Shown here: positions 32,232 to 40,117 of the stretch, piece by piece
Layout of the letters: every line of letters begins with the position of its first letter
How positions within the stretch are numbered: the stretch's first letter is position 1
Assembly (NCBI GenBank): GCA_937891015.1
Contig: CALAPY010000028.1
Location: 1-43,816 of the forward strand
Reading direction: 5' to 3'
Length of the DNA stretch: 43,816 nucleotides
Source: UBA2108 sp002713215
GTDB taxonomy: Bacteria; Bacteroidota; Bacteroidia; Flavobacteriales_G; Salibacteraceae
Notes under the pieces: model-generated
Told to the model about the DNA's origin: nothing
Databases searched by the model: none
The model's input: only the letters and a program-made list of their open reading frames with translations
Position numbers and translations under genes: made by a program

Positions 32232-35200
32232 TTAATTCTTTACAATTTTGAACCATTGTTCACTACCATTTGTTAGGACCTTAATAATATAAATTCCTGA
32301 TTCCGGTGGTAATACCAATTTAGTTTGAGATTTGTCAAAAGATTCCTTAGACTGACTTACCACAGAACCATTTGATGCATAAATTGTTACACTTCCAAAT
32401 ATGGGTTGATCAAAATTCGATATCAGGTAATAACCATTCGTGGTAGAAGTCAGTTTAAAAGGAGTGTTTTCTATGGTGCTGCTCATGGTGCCCAAATAAT
32501 CGGATATGTAAATGGCTGAACTGGAAGAATCATTACAAACAGAATTACCGTTGGAGGCAATTAGCATTACATCATAAACTCCGGTTTTATCAAACTTTTT
32601 TTGGGGTTCAAACAAATAACCGCTTGAGCCATCGTCAAACAACCATTCAAATTGTGAAGCTCCTTGTGAAACATTAGAAAAGCTAATTTCCTCATTTACT
32701 TTATAGTATTGAGAACTGGTATTAAACTTACTGATGACTTCGGTAGGCTCAAGAATGGTTGCCGGGTAACTCAAGCTTTTACAATTATCTGAGCCTATTA
32801 ATGTTAGAACATATTGTTTGGCTTGTAGACTATTGGCCTTCCATAAATTACCGTTCTTGTTTACGAGCTGGATTCTATTTAAATCTATGTCATATAGGGT
32901 AGGGGTGTATACACCAGATGGACTGTTAAAACTAATGCTTCCATCCCCACTTTGATAACAGGACAGGTGTGAACCGGAGTAATTGGTAGCGCCAGGATAA
33001 TAGTGGATGTAGAATCGGTTTTCACTGGCATCTTCTCCCAGGTGAAAGGAATAAGAAAATGCGCTATCTATTGTAATGAAAACACCTTTTTTTCGATCTT
33101 CCAATTGTATGCATGCCTTCAGTTTAGGAAGTTGGTTGAATTCTAAAGAGTAACTACCTGATTTACTTTTTGCGGCATAAATTTTTAAGGGAATAATTTG
33201 AACCTGATCTGAGTAGGTACTATACACCTGTCCATGCAAGGAATCTTCGATTGGAAAGTATAGGTTTGGATAGGGCCAGGGATTTTCAAAAATGATTCCG
33301 TCCAGTTGTGGTTCGAAATGGGGTGTTGCTATACTATTAAACTCAAGACAGGCACCCACGTGATAGTTCCGGGCAGAGTCCCTTATTTCTACATATATGC
33401 GATTCTCATACAGGGAGTTTTTTCGATAATTGACGTTGTTAGTAATTTTATCATTCTCTTCAAACGTAATGGATGGAGATGCTCCTGAAGTCTGCACCCA
33501 GAAAGCCTGGAATGGAGGGATCCTATTGGCTCCCGCATTAAAATTGGTGGTTCGATATCCGTTGAAATCGTCCTCCGCATAAATCTGAGCAATAGAATTA
33601 ATGTTCGATTTACTTACTGCATCCCACTGTATGGTACACGGATAAGGGTTTCCAACTAAGCCCCACTCCTGGGTACCACCCGAGTTGGCGGCAATATTGG
33701 CATTACTACTGTTTAGTGTAACAGAACCCGAGTAGACACTTCCTGAAGTTGAAAGATCATAACTGGATTTAGCGCCGGGTCCAGTGGTGCCTCCTACATA
33801 TATGGTCCATGCTTCATGAGGGGTAACACCGTTGCTTGAGTTGGTTGCAGCTACCCACCCATCATCGGCATTACCACTTCCATTTGCAATGGCCGGGTCA
33901 TATTGATAGCATGAGTTGTATCCACCGGCTGAGGGAGCATTTGAACCCGTAAATCCATAGGTGTATATACCTTCCGGGCTGGTACCATCTTGAAAATCGG
34001 AAAGCTGCGTACCCTGAACCGGACTGGACAAATGCCGATAGCCGGCGGTTGTTGCACCATTTATGTTTCTTTCACATGTAACTGATCCGGAAATACCAGC
34101 GCCTGCCCCGTTGTTTCCTATTTCAGAAATTATCGCAGTTCTTGAGCTGGTCGATTTAAGTGTTACCGAACCACCTGTGGAAAAGGTTCCACTCTCAATA
34201 CTTAGAACTTTTATAATGTTGATATTCATGGAATTGGTGACGCCGCTTGAATTCCGAATAATCAGGTTTTCCAGGGTTGCATTTCCTGACCCGCTAATGG
34301 TCTGTGCTGAAGTACCATTAAAAATTAAACTATCATCACCAGAAGAAGAAGCAATGCTTCCATTTACAACCAAATTACCGCTGGAAATTACTGCGGTTCT
34401 TTTATTCGTGGTAAGAATACAGCCATTGTCAATAATAAAATCACCCAGAATGTTGGAAAACTCCTTATCGCTGGCATTGCCCGAGGTTGTAATGTGCACA
34501 TCATGATATTCGACTTGGTCAGAGACCCTAAGTTTGGAGAAGGTAGTAAATGAAACGCTGGACGATACTGCTGCAGAGTTTTGCAGAAATCCACCACCTC
34601 CGCTGAAATTCAAATTGTTTCCAATAGAAATCGAGGAGCCTGAAAATCGCATATCAAAAAGGTTGTTGGTTGAATCAGCTCCATTTTGAGTTCTTAGAGT
34701 AAGGTTGCCAGTTATATTAAGGGTTGAGTTTAGGTTAGTTGTTAATTCCCCAGATGCATTTTTGGCGGTAACCGTACAGTTGTTACCAACATTTATTGGA
34801 GTTGATATCGTAGCCGTTGCACTGGTAGTATCCCCATTTAGCGTAAAGTTATTTACTGTGGAAATGGTTCCGCTTCCCGAAATTATTGCTGTATAGTTTA
34901 TCTTCTTTCTACTTGTAATAGCCAAGTTGTTACCTACAGATAACGTCCCATTAACGATAAGGGAAGTAGTATTACCATTGTGATTTTGAGCCTGAACAGC
35001 AACATTTTGAAGAACCGTTAGTGTTGAACCGGAATTGACTTGTAATTGCCCATTTCCTCTTAGAGTTACCTTATCCACATTGGTATTTGTATTCACAACA
35101 ATGGTGTCGTTGTTTAGAATAAGTACGGTATCTCCAGAAGTTGGAACCGAACCTAAATCCCAGGAGGATGCATCGTTCCACAGGTGGTTTGGTGGATTAT

Positions 35201-35282
35201 TTACTGAACGAAAAGTTTGAGCGCTTGAGGTATAATAAACAAGCAATAGTACAATCGTAGCTATAAAATGGTTGACCTTCAT
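32232..35282 (-). CDS. Large T9SS-secreted surface protein with PKD-like domain
   Basis: A 1016-residue protein with signal peptide (IATIVLLLVYYTSSAQ). Low-complexity Thr/Ser/Asn-rich beta-helix-like repeats cover roughly residues 20-380 (e.g. NGTLSVGNNLAI, NGDTTSATATI), starting with NPPNHLWNDASSWDLGSVP. A PKD-like domain is at about 870-935 (NVSQGASQFEWLFDDGSSG...GVYDVMLIASNG). The C-terminus (SKESFDKSQTKLVLPPESGIYIIKVLTNGSEQWFKIVKN; key part GIYIIKVLTNG...KIVKN) is a T9SS type A sorting domain. It would be secreted through the type IX system and attached to the cell surface. The neighbouring exosortase genes form a second sorting system in the same transcription unit or cluster. Confidence 0.85.
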   Translation of the reverse strand: MKVNHFIATIVLLLVYYTSSAQTFRSVNNPPNHLWNDASSWDLGSVPTSGDTVLILNNDTIVVNTNTNVDKVTLRGNGQLQVNSGSTLTVLQNVAVQAQNHNGNTTSLIVNGTLSVGNNLAITSRKKINYTAIISGSGTISTVNNFTLNGDTTSATATISTPINVGNNCTVTAKNASGELTTNLNSTLNITGNLTLRTQNGADSTNNLFDMRFSGSSISIGNNLNFSGGGGFLQNSAAVSSSVSFTTFSKLRVSDQVEYHDVHITTSGNASDKEFSNILGDFIIDNGCILTTNKRTAVISSGNLVVNGSIASSSGDDSLIFNGTSAQTISGSGNATLENLIIRNSSGVTNSMNINIIKVLSIESGTFSTGGSVTLKSTSSRTAIISEIGNNGAGAGISGSVTCERNINGATTAGYRHLSSPVQGTQLSDFQDGTSPEGIYTYGFTGSNAPSAGGYNSCYQYDPAIANGSGNADDGWVAATNSSNGVTPHEAWTIYVGGTTGPGAKSSYDLSTSGSVYSGSVTLNSSNANIAANSGGTQEWGLVGNPYPCTIQWDAVSKSNINSIAQIYAEDDFNGYRTTNFNAGANRIPPFQAFWVQTSGASPSITFEENDKITNNVNYRKNSLYENRIYVEIRDSARNYHVGACLEFNSIATPHFEPQLDGIIFENPWPYPNLYFPIEDSLHGQVYSTYSDQVQIIPLKIYAAKSKSGSYSLEFNQLPKLKACIQLEDRKKGVFITIDSAFSYSFHLGEDASENRFYIHYYPGATNYSGSHLSCYQSGDGSISFNSPSGVYTPTLYDIDLNRIQLVNKNGNLWKANSLQAKQYVLTLIGSDNCKSLSYPATILEPTEVISKFNTSSQYYKVNEEISFSNVSQGASQFEWLFDDGSSGYLFEPQKKFDKTGVYDVMLIASNGNSVCNDSSSSAIYISDYLGTMSSTIENTPFKLTSTTNGYYLISNFDQPIFGSVTIYASNGSVVSQSKESFDKSQTKLVLPPESGIYIIKVLTNGSEQWFKIVKN

Positions 35283-35345
35283 AGAGCGACTTACAAAGTT
35301 ATTTTATGGTCAGAAATTCTAATAAAAGCCATATAACTATAAGTG

Positions 35346-35390
35346 ACGCTTTAACGAATATAATGTTCATTTCAGGTTTTGCTAAAGCGT
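35346..35390. promoter_or_regulatory. Inverted repeat in divergent intergenic region
   Basis: ACGCTTTA (35346-35353) and TAAAGCGT (35383-35390) are perfect inverse copies over a 29-base spacer. They lie in the roughly 200-base gap between the divergent T9SS protein gene (minus) and the sodium symporter (plus). Operator, or part of a hairpin, unresolved. Nothing else in this gap is supported. Confidence 0.35.
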
Positions 35391-35483
35391 AAATTGACAA
35401 ATTACTTCCGTCAAAACAATTGGTTGTGAATTACTATTCTGAAATTGAGAATCGTATGCCTGACATTCTTCTTTATTTGTGGA

Positions 35484-36983
35484 ATGTCTCCTTGGTTAAT
35501 AATTCTATTTGTATTTGGGTATTTTGGTTTTCTGATGCTTATCAGCTGGTGGACTACCAGGGGTGGAGATAGCGATCAGGCATTTTTTACCGGAAACAGG
35601 CAATCGCCTTGGTATATAGTGGCATTTGGTATGATAGGTACATCCTTATCAGGTGTCACCTTCATTTCGGTTCCCGGCTGGGTAGAGAGCAGCCAATTTG
35701 CTTATTTGCAAATGGTACTTGGGTACTTGCTTGGGTACTTAGTGGTTGGTCTGGTTTTAATGCCCCTGTACTATCGGTTGAAGTTAACTTCGATTTACAC
35801 CTATCTCCTGGATCGGTTTGGAATGAAATCCTATAAAACCGGTGCCTGGTACTTTTTAATAAGCAGAATTATTGGTGCATCTTTTCGTCTGTACCTGGTA
35901 GCTATTGTATTTCAATTTGCCATATTCGACCAGTTGGACATTGATTTCCCCTTTAGTGCTACAGTGCTGCTTACAATAGTTTTAATCTGGGTTTACAGTT
36001 ACAAGGGGGGCATAAAAACCATTGTATGGACAGATACACTTCAAACTTTATTTATGCTACTGGCTGTGGGAATTACTATAGCTGTTATTGGTAGAAATAT
36101 GGACCTTAACTTTTCAGGGTTAGTATCATCAATAGGGGAGAGTCAATACAGTCAAATATTCTTTGTTGATGATTGGAGGGACGGTAAATTCTTCTTGAAG
36201 CAATTTCTTACCGGCGCCTTTATAACAATAGCCATGACAGGGCTGGACCAGGATATGATGCAAAAAAACCTGACTTGCAAGAACATAGGAGAGGCAAAAA
36301 AGAACATGTTTTGGTTTAGTATAACGCTGGTTTTTGTAAACCTTTTCTTTCTTTCCCTGGGTGCATTGCTCTATATGTTTGCCAATTCAAATGGAATTGC
36401 GTTACCCGAAAAAGCGGACTACTTGTATCCTATTTTAGCTGTAAATGGCTACCTGGGCCCAATTGTAGCTATCCTATTTATTCTAGGTCTAATTGCCGCA
36501 GCCTATTCTTCAGCCGATTCAGCGCTTACTGCACTAACCACAAGCTTTTGTGTAGATATTTTAGGGTTTGAAAGAAGAGAGATTCCTAATTCGCAACGAA
36601 CCAGAAAATTAGTTCACTTATCACTGTCGGCTGTATTGTTGATTGTAATTGTTGTGTTTGAAGCAATCAATAATGATAGTGTTATCAAAGAGTTGTTTGT
36701 TGCCGCTGGTTATACTTATGGTCCCTTGCTGGGCCTCTTTAGCTTTGGGATGTTTACCAAGTATCAGGTAAAAGATAGAATGGTTCCGATGATCTGCATT
36801 CTTGCACCAATTATTTGTTATTTCATTAAAGACAATTCCGTTGAGTGGTTTAACGGTTATCAGGTTGGTTTTGAACTCCTTATCTTCAATGGCCTTTTAA
36901 CCTTTACCGGGTTATACCTAGTAAGAAAACCCTATAATGCATCCAGTATTTCAGATCCAGCTGGATCTGCCTTGGAACGATAA
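35484..36983 (+). CDS. Sodium:solute symporter (SSS family)
   Basis: About 500 residues from ATG 35484; a TTG at 35445 would add 13 residues. Thirteen or so membrane helices: LIILFVFGYFGFLMLISWW, VAFGMIGTSLSGVTFISVPGW (the TM2 Na-site region, quoted in pieces GMIGTSLSGVTFIS), YLLGYLVVGLVLMPLYYRL, etc. The sodium-binding SADSALTALTTSFCVD segment is present in SSADSALTALTTSF. This is the SLC5-like SSS family, importing a solute (sugar, amino acid, sialic acid or nucleobase) with Na+; the substrate is not readable. The 3' end overlaps the glutathione peroxidase gene on the opposite strand by 52 bases. Confidence 0.85.
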   Translation: MSPWLIILFVFGYFGFLMLISWWTTRGGDSDQAFFTGNRQSPWYIVAFGMIGTSLSGVTFISVPGWVESSQFAYLQMVLGYLLGYLVVGLVLMPLYYRLKLTSIYTYLLDRFGMKSYKTGAWYFLISRIIGASFRLYLVAIVFQFAIFDQLDIDFPFSATVLLTIVLIWVYSYKGGIKTIVWTDTLQTLFMLLAVGITIAVIGRNMDLNFSGLVSSIGESQYSQIFFVDDWRDGKFFLKQFLTGAFITIAMTGLDQDMMQKNLTCKNIGEAKKNMFWFSITLVFVNLFFLSLGALLYMFANSNGIALPEKADYLYPILAVNGYLGPIVAILFILGLIAAAYSSADSALTALTTSFCVDILGFERREIPNSQRTRKLVHLSLSAVLLIVIVVFEAINNDSVIKELFVAAGYTYGPLLGLFSFGMFTKYQVKDRMVPMICILAPIICYFIKDNSVEWFNGYQVGFELLIFNGLLTFTGLYLVRKPYNASSISDPAGSALER

Positions 36984-37462
36984 CGTCTAATTAATTTTCC
37001 GTTTTCATCCAATAAGAACTTTTCAAAGTTCCAACGAATTTGCCCTGTAAAGTCTTGATTCTCTTGGCTACACAACCAGGTGAAGAGGGCGTGCTGATCG
37101 TCGCCTTTTACAGAAACTTTAGACGCCATTGGAAACGAAACACCATAGTTTTTGGTACAGAACGTTTTAATCTCAGCATCACTTCCGGGTTCTTGCTTCC
37201 CAAAATTATTCGCAGGAAAACCAATTATTATCAAACTTTCCTTCTTCAATTCCCAGAGTTCTTGCAATTGCTTGTATTGCCCCGTAAAGCCACATTCCGA
37301 GGCTGTGTTTACAATTAATATTTTCTTCCCTTTATATTGAGAAAAATCTATTTCGCCACCTTCAAGTGCTTTTACCTTGAATTCATATATGTTATTCTGT
37401 CCCATAAGTACCAAACTAGTTGCGGTAATAATTAATGTAATTAAGAATTTAAAATGTAACAT
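36932..37462 (-). CDS. Secreted glutathione peroxidase-like enzyme
   Basis: A 176-residue protein with N-terminal signal peptide (LITLIITATSLVLMGQ). Catalytic-site motif VNTASECGFTGQYKQLQEL, with peroxidatic Cys in ECGF, then GFPANNFGKQEPGSDAEI and WNFEKFLLDENGKLIRRY, all hallmarks of the GPx family. It reduces hydrogen or lipid peroxides, most likely with thioredoxin-type donors; periplasmic export is implied by the signal. Its start overlaps the end of the M28 peptidase gene by 14 bases (37449-37462), so it is coupled downstream of it. Convergent 52-base overlap with the symporter. Confidence 0.9.
   Translation of the reverse strand: MLHFKFLITLIITATSLVLMGQNNIYEFKVKALEGGEIDFSQYKGKKILIVNTASECGFTGQYKQLQELWELKKESLIIIGFPANNFGKQEPGSDAEIKTFCTKNYGVSFPMASKVSVKGDDQHALFTWLCSQENQDFTGQIRWNFEKFLLDENGKLIRRYRSKADPAGSEILDAL
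36952..36969. repeat. 18-bp perfect palindrome in overlapping convergent genes
   Basis: CAGATCCAGCTGGATCTG is perfectly self-complementary. It lies inside the 52-base tail-to-tail overlap of the symporter and glutathione peroxidase genes, so it is coding on both strands. As a hairpin it lacks a T run; it may be a bidirectional RNA stop/pause structure or a protein-binding palindrome. Confidence 0.5.
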
Positions 37463-38783
37463 CCACCTTTATTTTATTGTTGTTTCTAATAACCTCTACT
37501 TGTGTTGTGTCGCCGGATTCATACTGTGCTAAACCCTTCATGTAACTATGCATATCGTTAATCTCAACTTCTCCCATTTTAACAACAACATCCCCTTTTT
37601 TAAGTCCGGCTTTCTCCGCCGGTCGATCCGGAATAACACCGTCAATTCTCATTCCTTCACCCTGAAACATATAGTCAGGCATAACACCCAGGGTTACTTT
37701 AAACCGTGGAGCTTTGGAGCTTTTATCACTTTTGGTTTTCACATAATCCAATTTTCCTTTTTTATCCAACTTTCCAATAATGGAGATAATAAAGTTTCTA
37801 ATTGCGACAATCCCCTCCATATTTACCTTTTCAAAGTCATCTCCGGGTTTGTGATAATCACTATGCTGCCCGGTAAAAAAGTGGAGTACAGGTATCCCTT
37901 CCAGGTAGAAGCTGGTATGGTCTGATGGGCCAATGCCCGACTTTCCTAGCACCAAATTCCAACGGTCATTCTGAGTTGTGATTTCATCGAATCCAATTCT
38001 ATTGTCCGATTCTGAAGTTGTTAGGGCATTGGGATTGACACAAATTCTATTCATGGTCATATCCAAAGCAATGGGCCATAAAGTACTGGTACCTACTCCG
38101 TTAATTGCTAGCTTGTTACTGTCCAGCCTGCCAATCATATCCATGTTTATCATGTAATTTATTTTGGATAGTGGGATTGTTGGGTTTTTAATAAATGATT
38201 TACTGCCCCAGAGCCCTTTTTCCTCACCACTAAAGGCGATAAACAGGTAATTGTTGTTCTTGTATTGTATCATTCCAGGCAAGGTACGAGCTAAAGACAA
38301 TAACCCAGCAATTCCACTGGCATTGTCATCAGCACCATTGTGAATTTCATTTTTATTGGGATGCAAGGATCCTTCTCCACCATAACCCAAATGATCGTAG
38401 TGGGCACCAATAACTATGGTATGCTCAGCTCCATTGTCCCAATACCCGATTACATTTTTGCCTGTTATTGGTTTTTTTGTTGAATCAGGCCCATGGGCGT
38501 GCGGATTGGTTCTTGGGGTAAATGTAAATTCCTGAAAGTAACCACCAATTCCATAAGGCTTTAAGCGCATTTCTTTCATTCGTTTAGCGATGTATTCGGC
38601 AGCCAGTTTTTCTCCGTTTGTACCTGTCTCACGCCCCTCCATTTTGTTATTGGAAAGTACTTTAACGTCCTTGGTCACCAGTTTAAGTTCGTATTTATCA
38701 AACTTCTCTTGAGTTTTATTGACTTGTTGCGCATTTCCAATCCAGGAAATCCCAACAGCAAGCATAAGTGCAACTATTCTCAT
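37449..38783 (-). CDS. Secreted M28 family metallopeptidase with PDZ domain
   Basis: A 444-residue protein with signal peptide (VALMLAVGISWIGNAQ). Di-zinc aminopeptidase motifs: GAHYDHLGYG (His ligand), NGADDNASG (Asp bridging), FSGEEKGL (general base Glu and ligand), NMDMIGR (Asp), and GQHSDYHKPGDD with His. The C-terminal 90 residues are a PDZ domain (GMRIDGVIPDRPAEKAGLKKGDVVVKMG; key GLKKGDVV). The enzyme removes N-terminal residues from peptides or proteins outside the cytoplasm. The upstream protease-associated region is short. Co-transcribed with the glutathione peroxidase gene. Confidence 0.92.
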   Translation of the reverse strand: MRIVALMLAVGISWIGNAQQVNKTQEKFDKYELKLVTKDVKVLSNNKMEGRETGTNGEKLAAEYIAKRMKEMRLKPYGIGGYFQEFTFTPRTNPHAHGPDSTKKPITGKNVIGYWDNGAEHTIVIGAHYDHLGYGGEGSLHPNKNEIHNGADDNASGIAGLLSLARTLPGMIQYKNNNYLFIAFSGEEKGLWGSKSFIKNPTIPLSKINYMINMDMIGRLDSNKLAINGVGTSTLWPIALDMTMNRICVNPNALTTSESDNRIGFDEITTQNDRWNLVLGKSGIGPSDHTSFYLEGIPVLHFFTGQHSDYHKPGDDFEKVNMEGIVAIRNFIISIIGKLDKKGKLDYVKTKSDKSSKAPRFKVTLGVMPDYMFQGEGMRIDGVIPDRPAEKAGLKKGDVVVKMGEVEINDMHSYMKGLAQYESGDTTQVEVIRNNNKIKVDVTF

Positions 38784-38864
38784 TGAATTAATTTCTGTTA
38801 CGAAAGTACTTCAATCCACAATATGGATTCGCTGTTATATACTTGCATTTCCAAATTATTTAGT

Positions 38865-39974
38865 ATGAAAAAGTTAAGTGCATTTTTGTGGATAATCATT
38901 GTAGCATCCAGCTGTAATTCAGGAAGCAGTGATGAAACTAAAGAAGATGCTTATTCCGGCGCGACTAAAACCGATGTTATCCATTATGAAGGGGAGAAGC
39001 ACTTGACGAATATTCGTCAATTAACTTTTGGAGGTGATAACGCAGAAGCTTATTGGAGTTTCGACGATAATCAGTTGGTTTTTCAGGTAACCAATGAAGA
39101 GTGGGGGGCTTCGTGTGACCAGATATACATAACAAACTGGGAACAGAGTAATATGAAGGAAAGGCCCGCTCAATTGGTAAGTACCGGCTATGGAAGAACA
39201 ACCTGTTCTTACTTTTTGCCCGGGGACTCAAGCATTTTGTATGCTTCTACCCATTTGGCTGATACCAATTGTCCAACGAAACCAGAAAAGCGCGCTGATG
39301 GAAAGTATGTATGGCCAATTTATCCCTCATTCGACATTTTTGTAGCCGATGTGGGTGGTATCATCATAGATACCTTAACGAATGAAGAAGGGTATGATGC
39401 TGAAGCTACCGTTTCTCCAATAGGAGATAAGATCGTATTTACTTCCATGCGAACCGGTGACCTGGAATTGTTTACCATGGATATAGACGGAGGTAATGTA
39501 AAGCAGATTACCAATGAATTAGGATATGACGGTGGAGCTTTCTTTTCACCCGATGGGAAAAAGCTGATTTTCCGTTCGTCGCGCCCCAAGACAGAAGAGG
39601 AGGTTAAAGTATATAAGGATTTACTAGACGAAGGATTGGTTATGCCCACCGAAATGGAACTTTACATGTGTGATGTGGATGGTTCTAACTTAAAACAATT
39701 GACAGATTTGGGTAAAGCCAATTGGTGTCCTTTTTTCCTGCCAGGAGGGGATAAGGTCATTTTTGCAAGTAATCACGAATCAGAAAGGGGCTTTCCATTC
39801 AACCTATACACCATTGATACCCTGGGGAACCATTTAGAAAGGGTTACTTTCGATAAGGTGTTTGATGCCTTTCCGGTGTTTTCTAACAATGGGAAATACC
39901 TGGTGTTTAGTTCAAACAGAAACAATGGCGGAACCCATGAAACTAACTTGTTTGTTGCCGAATGGCGGGATTGA
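38865..39974 (+). CDS. TolB-like beta-propeller lipoprotein
   Basis: 369 residues from ATG 38865 (the frame is open from 38823). Lipobox VASSC near residue 16. Repeated TolB/PD40 blades: TVSPIGDKIVFTSMRTGDLELFTMDIDGGNVKQIT (key FTMDIDGGNVKQIT), FFSPDGKKLIFRSSRP, DVDGSNLKQLTDLG, VFSNNGKYLVFSSNRN. This is a WD40-like beta-propeller lipoprotein, probably at the outer membrane or periplasm. Function unknown; propellers of this kind bind proteins or peptides. It is divergent from the M28 gene. Confidence 0.85.
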   Translation: MKKLSAFLWIIIVASSCNSGSSDETKEDAYSGATKTDVIHYEGEKHLTNIRQLTFGGDNAEAYWSFDDNQLVFQVTNEEWGASCDQIYITNWEQSNMKERPAQLVSTGYGRTTCSYFLPGDSSILYASTHLADTNCPTKPEKRADGKYVWPIYPSFDIFVADVGGIIIDTLTNEEGYDAEATVSPIGDKIVFTSMRTGDLELFTMDIDGGNVKQITNELGYDGGAFFSPDGKKLIFRSSRPKTEEEVKVYKDLLDEGLVMPTEMELYMCDVDGSNLKQLTDLGKANWCPFFLPGGDKVIFASNHESERGFPFNLYTIDTLGNHLERVTFDKVFDAFPVFSNNGKYLVFSSNRNNGGTHETNLFVAEWRD

Positions 39975-39989
39975 GAATTGCAGAAATAG

Positions 39990-40112
39990 ATGAACGAAAA
40001 AGTAATCGCCTGGCTAAAACGAATTGGATGGATAGGTTTTCTATTCTTCCTCGTTAAAGGTTTAATCTGGTTGGCGATATTTTTTGGGCTATTTGAGTGG
40101 CTCTCTGACTAA
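39990..40112 (+). CDS. 40-residue single-TM protein
   Basis: A 40-residue ORF, MNEKVIAWLKRIGWIGFL then FFLVKGLIWLAIFFGLFEWLSD, with one transmembrane helix preceded by a basic amphipathic stretch. ATG at 39990, 15 nt after the upstream lipoprotein stop, so probably co-transcribed. I recall short 'WLKRIG..GFLFFLIKGLIWL' proteins in this phylum, uncharacterised. Its stop is 5 nt from the oppositely oriented M3 peptidase stop. Confidence 0.6.
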   Translation: MNEKVIAWLKRIGWIGFLFFLVKGLIWLAIFFGLFEWLSD

Positions 40113-40117
40113 ATAGC

